The notes beneath the pieces are model-generated. The model was not told where the DNA came from and made no database searches. It was given only the letters and a program-made list of their open reading frames with translations. A stretch of DNA of 38,935 nt from an uncultured Clostridia bacterium (GTDB taxonomy: Bacteria > Bacillota > Clostridia > Oscillospirales > CAG-272), in assembly GCA_947628165.1 (NCBI GenBank), contig CANQYV010000008.1:1-38935 (forward strand), read 5' to 3'. Below, in pieces: positions 30,535 through 38,935 of this stretch (position 1 is its first letter; the number at the start of each line of letters is the position of its first letter). Made by a program: the position numbers and the translations under genes.

Positions 30535-31731
30535 ATGAAATCACTGACTGAGCTATACAAGATAGGACGCGGGCCGTCGAGTTCGCACTCGATGGGACCC
30601 GCGCGCGCCGCCGAGGAGCTTCTGCGCCGTGTGCCGGACATGGACGGCGCGCGCGTCGTCCTCTACGGCTCGCTCGCGAAAACGGGGCGCGGGCACGGGA
30701 CGGACGCGGCGATAAAAAGCGCGCTCGGAGACCGTTACTGCGAGATAATATTCGATACGGAAAAAAGCGGCCTTCCGCACGAGAACACACTCGACCTGAC
30801 GGCGCTTCGCGGCGGGGAGCCGGTTTTCACGATGCGGGCGATGTCTGTCGGCGGCGGCGCCGTCGAGATAGAGGGAGAGGAAAGGCACGAGGCGGGCGAG
30901 GTATACCCCGAGCGCTCGTTTCTTGAAATATCGAGACTCTGCATGTCGATGAGGCTGCGGCTCTCGGACTACGTTTTCATGCGCGAGGGGGACGGGATCA
31001 AAGAATATCTCTCACGCGTGTGGGACGCCATGACGGCAGCCGTCGACAGGGGCGTCTCTGCCGTCGGGGTGCTGCCCGGCGAGCTCGGCATCGAGCGCAA
31101 GGCGCGCTCGCTTTTCCGCGGCGGCTACACCGGCGAGCGCGACGCGGACAGGGAAAAGCGGCTCGTCAGCGCATACGCATACGCCGTCGCGGAGGAAAAC
31201 GCCGGAGGCGGAATCGTCGTCACGGCGCCGACGTGCGGCGCGTGCGGTGTTCTGCCGGCGGCGCTGAAGTATTGTTCGGAGCTTGCGGACGCTGACCGTG
31301 AGCGCATAATCCGCGCGCTTGCTGTCGGAGGGCTTTTCGGCAACATAGTCAAGACGAACGCGTCCATCTCGGGCGCGGAGTGCGGCTGTCAGGCGGAGAT
31401 CGGGACGGCGACGTCTATGGCTGCGGGGGCGATAGCGGAGCTATACGGCATGCCGATAGACAGGATAGAATACGCGGCGGAGACCGCGATGGAGCATCAG
31501 CTCGGTCTGACGTGTGACCCCGTCGCGGGGCTCGTGCAGATACCGTGCATCGAGCGGAACGCGGTCGCCGCGATGAGGGCGCTCGATTCCGTGATGCTCA
31601 TGCGGTTTTTGACGGGCACGAGGAAGATATCGTTCGACCTTGTGACGGCGACGATGTACGAGACGGGCCGCGACTTGAATTCGCATTACAGGGAGACCGC
31701 GGAGGGCGGACTTGCGAAACTATATAGGTAA
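30535..31731 (+). CDS. L-serine dehydratase, single-chain iron-sulfur type
   Basis: A 398-residue enzyme that deaminates L-serine to pyruvate and ammonia using a [4Fe-4S] cluster. Both parts are fused: the beta domain starts SLTELYKIGRGPSSSHSMGPARAAEE, and the alpha domain holds GGGIVVTAPTCGACGVLPAALKY and the cysteines in SGAECGCQAEIGTATSMAAGA and GLTCDPVAGLVQIPCIERNA. Two-subunit forms are usual in clostridia, the single-chain form usual in proteobacteria; at 398 residues it is shorter than E. coli SdaA (about 454). The ribosome site is weak. The position after cysteine genes links serine breakdown to sulfur metabolism. The stop codon lies in a perfect hairpin. Confidence 0.93.
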   Translation: MKSLTELYKIGRGPSSSHSMGPARAAEELLRRVPDMDGARVVLYGSLAKTGRGHGTDAAIKSALGDRYCEIIFDTEKSGLPHENTLDLTALRGGEPVFTMRAMSVGGGAVEIEGEERHEAGEVYPERSFLEISRLCMSMRLRLSDYVFMREGDGIKEYLSRVWDAMTAAVDRGVSAVGVLPGELGIERKARSLFRGGYTGERDADREKRLVSAYAYAVAEENAGGGIVVTAPTCGACGVLPAALKYCSELADADRERIIRALAVGGLFGNIVKTNASISGAECGCQAEIGTATSMAAGAIAELYGMPIDRIEYAAETAMEHQLGLTCDPVAGLVQIPCIERNAVAAMRALDSVMLMRFLTGTRKISFDLVTATMYETGRDLNSHYRETAEGGLAKLYR

Positions 31732-31752
31732 AAAAATTTTACCTATATAGTT
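31718..31752. repeat. perfect 16-bp inverted repeat across the serine dehydratase stop codon
   Basis: AACTATATAGGTAAAA, three A residues, then the exact reverse complement. The left arm encodes the last residues and the stop codon. AT-rich, without the GC stem usual here; it may act as a terminator. Confidence 0.85.
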
Positions 31753-31754
31753 CA

Positions 31755-31789
31755 ACTTTACGAGTAAAGATATGCTTTACTCGTAAAGT
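31755..31789. repeat. second perfect 15-bp inverted repeat
   Basis: ACTTTACGAGTAAAG, a five-base loop, then the exact reverse complement, only two bases after the previous hairpin. Each arm is itself nearly palindromic (CTTTAC with GTAAAG). Confidence 0.85.
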
Positions 31790-31866
31790 CCCAACTCATT
31801 ATAAATAAAAACCTGCGCTCGCAGTTCATGTGGCGGGCGTGAGCAAATAAAACCGGGAGGCGCAGA

Positions 31867-32712
31867 ATGAAGCAGCAGATACGCATGAGATTTCCGGGCG
31901 GACGTCCGAGGGCGTTCACGCTCAGCTATGACGATGGCGTCGAGCAGGATATGAAGCTCATAGAGCTCGCGAGAGATAAGGGCGCGAAGATGACGTTCAA
32001 TCTCAGCTCCGGCGAATATCCGCCCGAGGGCTTTACATGGGAGCCGGGGACCGTACACCGCAGGATGCCGCTCTCGCTTTGCCAAAAGGTATATACGGGA
32101 GACGACATAGAGGTCGCCGTGCACGGCACGCATCACCCGTTTTGGGACGCGCTTCCGCCGCACGTCGCAATGTGGGACATAATAAACGACAGGCGGGCGC
32201 TCGAGGAGCAGTACGGAAGGCTCGTCAGAGGCGGCGCGTTCCCGTTCGGGACGTACTCGGACGAGGTCGTCGCGATGCTGCGCGCGGCGGGCATCGCGTA
32301 CTGCCGCACGGTCAAGTCGAGCCACGGATTTTCGCTCCCGCAAGACTGGATGCGCCTTGAGGCGACGTGCCACCATCGCGACCCCGAGCTCTTCGAGCTG
32401 GCGGAGAGGTTCACGTCGGTGAAAAACGTCCGCGATCCGCTTCTGTTCTTCGTTTGGGGGCATACATACGAGTTTGAGGACAACGATAACTGGGACGTCA
32501 TGGAGGGGCTGCTCGACAGGGTTTGCGGGCGCGACGACGTCTGGTACGCGACGAATATAGAGATATGCGATTACGCGGCCGCGTTCGGGCGTCTTATCTT
32601 TTCGGCGGACGGGAGCCGCGCGTACAACCCGACCTCGACCGAGCTCTTCGCGTTCTGCGGCGGCGAGACCGTCACGATACCCGCCGGAGGCTCGGCGGAG
32701 GTCGGCGAGTGA
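31867..32712 (+). CDS. polysaccharide deacetylase family protein
   Basis: A 281-residue protein of the carbohydrate esterase 4 (NodB) superfamily. Motif 1 AFTLSYDDGVEQD holds the catalytic and metal-binding Asp pair near residues 21-22, and the metal His motif appears as HGTHHPFW near residue 82. Later motifs are divergent: AFPFGTYSDEVVAMLRAAGI, CRTVKSSHGF and FVWGHTYEFEDNDNWD resemble a xylanase/chitin deacetylase-like subgroup found in gut bacteria. There is no signal peptide, so it acts in the cytoplasm or needs another export route. GGGAGG precedes the ATG. It overlaps recG by GTGA, giving translational coupling with an unrelated gene. Confidence 0.85.
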   Translation: MKQQIRMRFPGGRPRAFTLSYDDGVEQDMKLIELARDKGAKMTFNLSSGEYPPEGFTWEPGTVHRRMPLSLCQKVYTGDDIEVAVHGTHHPFWDALPPHVAMWDIINDRRALEEQYGRLVRGGAFPFGTYSDEVVAMLRAAGIAYCRTVKSSHGFSLPQDWMRLEATCHHRDPELFELAERFTSVKNVRDPLLFFVWGHTYEFEDNDNWDVMEGLLDRVCGRDDVWYATNIEICDYAAAFGRLIFSADGSRAYNPTSTELFAFCGGETVTIPAGGSAEVGE

Positions 32713-34859
32713 GCGCCGACGCCGAGTGGGGCTGCCGCCCCGTCTCGGAGCTTTCGGGCGTGACGGCAGGCGGCGCGAGGGAGCGGCAGCTCCACAAGCT
32801 CGGGATATATTCGCTCCGCGACCTCATCTACCATTTCCCGCGCGGATATGAGGACAGGGGAGACGTCCGCCTCGTTTCCGACATGCCTGACGGAGAGGCG
32901 CATTCCTATATCCTCACCGTCGTGACGGCGCCGTCGGTTACGACGGTGCGGCGCGGCATGACGCTCGTCCGCTTCCGCGCCCGCGACGACGGCGGCGTCT
33001 GCGAGATAACTTTTTTCAATCAGTATTATCTGAAAAATTCCTTTCCCGTCGGCTCCCGCTTCCGCTTTTTCGGAAAGCTGACGCGCGAGCGCGGAGGCGC
33101 GAGAATGGCGTCTCCGACATTTGAGCCATACACTGGAGACGAAATGCGGCCGCTCGTGCCGATATATCCGACGACGGCGGGCCTCTCGCAGAAAATGATG
33201 GGCTCGCTCGTAAAAAAGGCGGCGGACAAGACTTTATCTGAGGTGACGGATTTTCTGCCCGGGGAGATAAGGGAGAAAAGGGGACTTTCGACGCTGCGGT
33301 ACGCGCTTTCGGGCATACATTTTCCCGAGGACGGGGAGATGCTCGAGCGCGCGCGCAGAAGGCTGACGTATGACGAATTTTTCCTCTTCGCCGTGCGGAT
33401 AAGGCTCTCGCGCGACGAAAGGCGGCAGGCGAAGGCGAAAAGATTCTCCCGCGTCGACATGACGCCTTTTACGGACAGGCTCGGATATGAGCTGACGGGC
33501 GCGCAGAAGCGCGCGATAGGGGAGATAGAGGCGGACCTCTGCGGAGGAAATGAGGGCGGCGGCGAATTTGACAACGTACCGATGTGCCGCATCGTCGTCG
33601 GCGACGTCGGCTGCGGAAAGACCGCGGTCGCGGCGGCGGCGGCATACATGACGGCGAAGAACGGGCTGCAGACAGTGCTGATGGCGCCGACGGAGATACT
33701 CGCGCGCCAGCACTACGACGATCTCTCCCGCCTGCTGTCCGGCGTCGGCATGAATGTGACGCTGCTCGTCGGCTCGATGGGCGCGCGCGAAAAGCGGCTC
33801 TCGTTGGCGGAATGCCGAGGCGCGGGCGCGCCGAGAGCGGACCTCGTCATAGGGACGCACGCGCTCATCGAGGACAAGGTGGAGTTTTCGGACCTCGGGC
33901 TCGTCATAACCGACGAGCAGCACCGCTTCGGCGCGCTTCAGCGCGCGGCGCTGTCGGAAAAGGGCGGAGAGGGCGTGCACACGCTCGTCATGAGCGCGAC
34001 GCCTATCCCGCGCACGCTGTCGCTCGTGATGTACGGGGACCTCGACATTTCCGTCATTGACGAAATGCCAAAGGGGAGACAGACCGTCGACACGTTCGCG
34101 GTCGGCGAGAGCTACCGCGAAAGGCTGAACAAATTCATACGGAAGCAGGTCGAGGAAGGTCATCAGGTGTATATCGTCTGCCCCGCCGTGGGTGACGGGG
34201 ACGGAGAGGATGACGAGGGCGGCTTCGAGGACGGCGGCGGGGCGGATCTGAAATCCGCCGTCGAATACGCAAAGGAGCTGTCGGAAAATGTGTTTCCCGA
34301 TATCGCCGTCGGCTTTGTCCACGGGAAGATGAAGGGCGCGGAGAAGGACGCCGTTATGAGGGATTTTTCCGCGGGGAAGATAAAAATACTCGTTTCGACG
34401 ACGGTCATCGAGGTCGGCGTCAACGTGCCGAACGCGACGCTTATGGTAGTCGAGAACGCGGAGCGGTTCGGGCTTTCGCAGCTGCACCAGCTTCGCGGAC
34501 GCGTAGGAAGGGGGAGCGCGAAGTCGTACTGCGTGCTCGTTTCGGACGCGGCGGGGACCGATACGCGCGCGGGCGAGCGGCTTTTGACGATGAGGCGCGA
34601 GCACGACGGCTTCCGCATAGCGGAGCGCGACCTCGAACAGCGCGGTCCGGGCGATTTTCTGCCGCAGAACGGAGTCGTGAGGCAGAGCGGCAGCTTCGGC
34701 TTCACGCTCGCGAGGGCAGACGACGAGCGCGGCATGGAGAGGATGAAGGCGGCGTTTGCGGACGCGTCGTCGCTGCTCGGGGAAGACCCCGGGCTCGAGG
34801 CTCACCCCGTGCTGCGCGGGCTTCTGCGCGACGCGGGAACGGAGGGCATCGTATCTTAA
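32709..34859 (+). CDS. recG: ATP-dependent DNA helicase RecG
   Basis: A 716-residue helicase that rewinds and branch-migrates stalled replication forks and Holliday junctions. The N-terminal wedge domain (1-230; SELSGVTAGGARERQLHKLGIYSLRDLIYHFPRGYEDR) is followed by the helicase core: motif I DVGCGKTAVAAAAA near residue 298, motif II DEQHRFG, motif III SATPIPRTL, the segment STTVIEVGVNVPNA, and motif VI QLRGRVGRG. A TRG-type end (FRIAERDLEQRGPGDFLPQNGVVRQSG) follows. GTG start overlaps the previous stop (GTGA) and has GGAGG upstream; longer in-frame extensions lie inside the deacetylase gene. An acidic insert (DGDGEDDEGGFEDGGGAD) sits in the second helicase lobe. Confidence 0.96.
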   Translation: MSADAEWGCRPVSELSGVTAGGARERQLHKLGIYSLRDLIYHFPRGYEDRGDVRLVSDMPDGEAHSYILTVVTAPSVTTVRRGMTLVRFRARDDGGVCEITFFNQYYLKNSFPVGSRFRFFGKLTRERGGARMASPTFEPYTGDEMRPLVPIYPTTAGLSQKMMGSLVKKAADKTLSEVTDFLPGEIREKRGLSTLRYALSGIHFPEDGEMLERARRRLTYDEFFLFAVRIRLSRDERRQAKAKRFSRVDMTPFTDRLGYELTGAQKRAIGEIEADLCGGNEGGGEFDNVPMCRIVVGDVGCGKTAVAAAAAYMTAKNGLQTVLMAPTEILARQHYDDLSRLLSGVGMNVTLLVGSMGAREKRLSLAECRGAGAPRADLVIGTHALIEDKVEFSDLGLVITDEQHRFGALQRAALSEKGGEGVHTLVMSATPIPRTLSLVMYGDLDISVIDEMPKGRQTVDTFAVGESYRERLNKFIRKQVEEGHQVYIVCPAVGDGDGEDDEGGFEDGGGADLKSAVEYAKELSENVFPDIAVGFVHGKMKGAEKDAVMRDFSAGKIKILVSTTVIEVGVNVPNATLMVVENAERFGLSQLHQLRGRVGRGSAKSYCVLVSDAAGTDTRAGERLLTMRREHDGFRIAERDLEQRGPGDFLPQNGVVRQSGSFGFTLARADDERGMERMKAAFADASSLLGEDPGLEAHPVLRGLLRDAGTEGIVS

Positions 34860-34888
34860 ATCTTAAAAAGGCATCCGGGGAAAGGAGC

Positions 34889-34970
34889 GCGTTTTCCCGA
34901 CCCCGGAAAACGCTTTGTACAAAGGTTTCTCGATATCGGAAAGCGCTCGGGACAAAGGTTTCTTTGTCCC
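34889..34970 (+). repeat. hairpins and 27-bp imperfect direct repeat after recG
   Basis: The region from 34860 to 35030 has no supported gene. It holds a GCGTTTTCC/GGAAAACGC stem (34889-34913), two copies of a 27-bp sequence (34904-34930 and 34937-34963; 23 identical bases) and a GGGACAAAG/CTTTGTCCC stem (34949-34970). Some stems may end recG transcription. Confidence 0.65.
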
Positions 34971-35030
34971 CCCGACACAAAAAAACGCCGCTTTTTTCGG
35001 CTTTCGGCGGATTTTTTCCGCTTCCGAATG

Positions 35031-35060
35031 TTGACAAGCGGGGAGTCTGCGTGATACAAT
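35031..35060 (+). promoter_or_regulatory. sigma-A promoter of the ilv operon
   Basis: TTGACA (35031-35036), 18 nt, TACAAT (35055-35060), just before the T-box leader. A similar context (TTGACA, GCGGGG, GTGATAC) is found at the metY promoter. Confidence 0.8.
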
Positions 35061-35078
35061 TATAAAAATATAAAAACG

Positions 35079-35396
35079 CTGTGATGCGGAAAAGTACGCG
35101 GTACGGGCACAAAGTTTTTTGAAAGAGAGGCGCCGGTTGGTGAGAGGCGCCGTGCGCCGCCGCCGAAGTCGCCGCGGAGCGGCTTTGCCGAAACCGCATG
35201 GGATTAAGCAAAGACGGGTGCTCCCGTGACAGAGCGGGGATGTGGATCTGCGGTTCGGTAAAAGCCGCGACGGCATTCCGTAAGGTGCGCCCGCGTCGGG
35301 CGAAAAAGAGTGGTACCGCGGAAGATTTTCGGCTCTTTCGTCTCTTTAGGTGCCCCGCAAGGGGGCCTTGTGAGGCGCGGGAGCATTTTTATTTTA
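35079..35396 (+). promoter_or_regulatory. T-box riboswitch leader (probable valine specifier)
   Basis: The leader holds the T-box sequence AGAGTGGTACCGCGG (35307-35321), which pairs with the acceptor end of an uncharged tRNA. Stem I is recognised by AGTACG, then AGAGAGGCGCC-GGTTGGTGAGAG-GGCGCC (35125-35151) of the distal part. In the usual frame GAA-XXX-GCC-GC-GGAG, the specifier after GAA at 35165-35167 is GTC (35168-35170), a valine codon; UGGU in the T-box fits an A discriminator base, as in tRNA-Val. A terminator stem with a T tract (about 35350-35395) lies before ilvB. Uncharged tRNA-Val should allow read-through into ilvBNCD. Confidence 0.9.
35350..35396 (+). terminator. T-box terminator hairpin
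   Basis: GGTGCCCCGC pairs with GCGCGGGAGCA across a GC-rich loop, followed by a T-rich tract. The T-box sequence upstream would form the competing antiterminator. Confidence 0.75.
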
Positions 35397-35412
35397 TCGA
35401 ACGGAGTTTTTT

Positions 35413-37115
35413 ATGCAGGCAGAGAAAAACGAGCGAATGACTGGCGCGAGGATAGTTATCGAGACGCTGATAGAGCAGGGCGTGACGGACGTGTTCGGAT
35501 ACCCGGGCGGTCAGGTGCTCAATATTTACGACGAGCTTTACCTTGCGCGCGACAGGATAAATCACGTCCTCACGGCTCATGAGCAGGGGGCGTCCCACGC
35601 GGCGGACGGATATTCGCGCGTTACGGGAAAGGTCGGCGTCGTTATAGCGACGTCGGGACCGGGCGCGACGAACCTTGTCACGGGCATTGCGACCGCGATG
35701 CTCGACTCGATACCGATGGTGGCGATAACGGGCAACGTGCCGACGGGTCTTATCGGGCGCGACAGCTTCCAGGAAGTGAACATCACGGGCATCACGATGC
35801 CGATAACGAAGCACAACTATTTTGTCAGCGACGTCCGCGAGCTCGCGGACACGATAAGAGAGGCGTTCACGATAGCGAAGTCGGGCCGCCCCGGTCCCGT
35901 GCTCATAGACATACCGAAGGACGTCCAAACGGCGGTGACGGAATTTGTTCCCGGCGGCGTGTCGCCGTTTGAGGCGGAAGCCGTCGTCTCGGAGGACGAT
36001 ATAGAGCGCGCGGCGGAGCTTATAAACGCCTCAGAGCGGCCGTATATCTATGTCGGCGGCGGCGCCGCGGGTCACGGCATGGGAGAGGCGATAGCGAAGC
36101 TTGCCGAGAAGACGGACGCGTATATCGGCTGCACCCTGATGGGACTGTCTGCACTCCCCGACTCCTGCGGGCGATTCCTCGGGATGCAGGGGATGCACGG
36201 GCATTACGCCTCGTCGATGGCGAACGGGGAAGCCGACCTCATCATCGCGCTCGGCGTCAGGTTCAGCGACAGGGCAACCGGCAACATGGCGAAGTACGCG
36301 AAGGGCGCGAAGATAATACAGATAGACGCCGATCAGGCGGAGATAAACAAAAACGTCCGCGTCGACGTCGGGCTCATCGGCAATATCGTTGATGCCTTTG
36401 AAAAACTGTCTCAGCGGTGCCGCGCGGCATCACATCCCGAGTGGCGGCGCACGGTCGAAGAGTTCAGGGCGGAGGAGAAAAGGACGGCGGATGCCGCCGA
36501 GGCAGCGTCGGGCGATGCACTTACGCCGAAGAAAATATTCGACATAATAAACGAGATAAAGGACGGAGACACCGTAATCGCGACGGACGTCGGTCAGCAC
36601 CAGATGTGGGCGGCGCAGTACGTCAGCTTTGAGCGGACGCGGCGCTTTGTGTCCTCGGGCGGGCTCGGAACTATGGGATACGGCCTCGGCGCGGCGATTG
36701 GCGCCGCCGTCGCCTCCGGCGACAGGACGGTGCTCATCACGGGCGACGGCAGCTTCGGCATGAACTGCAACGAGCTTGCGACGGCGGTTTCGTACAACAT
36801 CCCCGTCGTCATAGTCGTTATGAACAACGGCGTGCTCGGCATGGTGCGCCAGTGGCAGACGCTTTTCTACGGGAAGAGGTATTCGAACACGGTGCTCAGC
36901 AGAAAAACGGATTTCGTGAAGCTCGCGGAGGCGTTCGGAGCCGAGGGCAGGCGGGCGGAAACTGCGGAGGAATTCCGCGCCGCGTTCGCGGAGGGAATGG
37001 CGCACGGCGGACCGTTCCTCATTGACACATACATCGACAAGGACGAATTCGTGCTTCCGATGCTGCCGCCGGGCGGGTCGGTAGACGAAATGATAACGAG
37101 CAAAGAGGGGCTGAT

Positions 37116-37119
<4 letters not shown>
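35413..37119 (+). CDS. ilvB: acetolactate synthase, large (catalytic) subunit
   Basis: A 568-residue thiamine-diphosphate enzyme that joins two pyruvates, or pyruvate and 2-oxobutyrate, in the first shared step of valine, leucine and isoleucine synthesis. TPP_N region [31 protein letters not shown] with the catalytic Glu near residue 57 ([15 protein letters not shown]), central domain, and the TPP-binding motif [29 protein letters not shown] near residue 450 are present. CGGAG stands before the ATG. It is the first gene after the T-box, overlapping ilvN by ATGA. Confidence 0.97.
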
Positions 37120-38662
<1,543 letters not shown>

Positions 38663-38710
38663 CAAGACAAAGCGCCGCGAGGGGACATAATAGCGGACGG
38701 AGGGTGAAAC

Positions 38711-38935
38711 ATGATAAAGGATACGATAGTAGAAGGCTTCGGCAACGCGCCGCACAGGAGCCTTTACCACGCGCTCGGGCTGACAAAGGAGGAGACGGAG
38801 CGTCCCCTCATAGGTATAGTCAGCTCGTATAACGAGATAGTGCCGGGTCACATGAACCTCGACAAGATAGCGGACGCCGTAAAGGAAATTCAGGACGGAA
38901 ACGCCGTTTTGTTCATTGACGGCGAAAAGGACTTC
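38711..38935 (+). CDS. ilvD: dihydroxy-acid dehydratase, 5' fragment at the window end
   Basis: Only 75 codons are in the window. Residues 9-58 match the IlvD start (HRSLYHALGLTKEE, RPLIGIVSSYNEIVPGHMNLDKIADAVK). The enzyme dehydrates dihydroxy acids to 2-oxo acids and completes the shared branched-chain pathway. CGGAGG precedes the ATG and the order ilvBNCD is complete. From residue 59 the sequence (EIQDGNAVLFIDGEKDF) departs from the family, where a segment like AGVRAAGGTPFEFP is expected. This may be an assembly artefact at a contig edge. Confidence 0.85.
   Translation, partial: MIKDTIVEGFGNAPHRSLYHALGLTKEETERPLIGIVSSYNEIVPGHMNLDKIADAVKEIQDGNAVLFIDGEKDF

Noticed and set aside
33234-34805. 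A 523-codon minus-strand ORF opposite recG
   Set aside because: It is a shadow of the well-supported recG frame, with the composition of antisense reading.
34702-35211. Minus-strand ORFs across the recG-ilv gap with a repeated ETFV-type segment
   Set aside because: They run through the T-box leader and recG end, and the peptide repeat only reflects the 27-bp DNA repeat.

Overview
The window looks like chromosome of a GC-rich, spore-forming member of the Clostridia (Bacillota). The support is a SpoVAC homologue with a sigma-G-like promoter, a T-box leader, AGGAGG-type ribosome sites with frequent GTG/TTG starts, Tn916-like integrase architecture and typical clostridial gene content. Both ends look like contig ends: the first gene has almost no upstream sequence, and the last 51 bases do not fit the gene they sit in. 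No tRNA, rRNA, CRISPR array or insertion sequence was seen.

Layout. 1-9.3 kb: a type IV pilin-like gene and a candidate structured RNA; araD; an ECF sigma factor with a membrane-anchored partner; a minus-strand pair (CNNM/CorC protein and GH31 glycosidase); a small lipoprotein; MazF; a small membrane protein. 9.4-12.9 kb: a DUF4349 lipoprotein, a lipoprotein serpin, proC and an HMA-domain protein. 12.9-17.4 kb, minus strand: a glycolipid operon (PAP2, PlsY-like, GT28-like) and an OmpR-type two-component system. 17.4-20.2 kb: an XRE regulator with a cysteine-ladder repeat domain and an FtsK-gamma-like end, preceded by three matching operators; a zinc-ribbon protein; spoVAC.

20.2-27.6 kb is the accessory highlight. 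A tyrosine recombinase gene lies inside a 1.5-kb segment bounded by 26-bp inverted repeats. A strong outward-facing promoter sits just inside the left repeat. In the orientation shown it points at the spoVAC terminator; after inversion it would point into a peptide-maturation (RiPP) operon made of an HprK-like kinase, PqqD, an S24/S26 peptidase, a 38-residue precursor peptide, two tandem radical SAM/SPASM enzymes and a PF14907 nucleotidyltransferase-like protein. A nine-G tract lies just upstream of the precursor gene. The arrangement suggests a phase-variable RiPP system.

27.6-38.9 kb is mostly core metabolism: metY-cysK-rrf2 with a candidate operator; single-chain L-serine dehydratase followed by twin perfect hairpins; a polysaccharide deacetylase overlapping recG; then a T-box leader with a probable valine specifier before ilvB-ilvN-ilvC-ilvD (partial). 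Sulfur and cysteine supply, serine breakdown and branched-chain amino acid synthesis therefore sit together.
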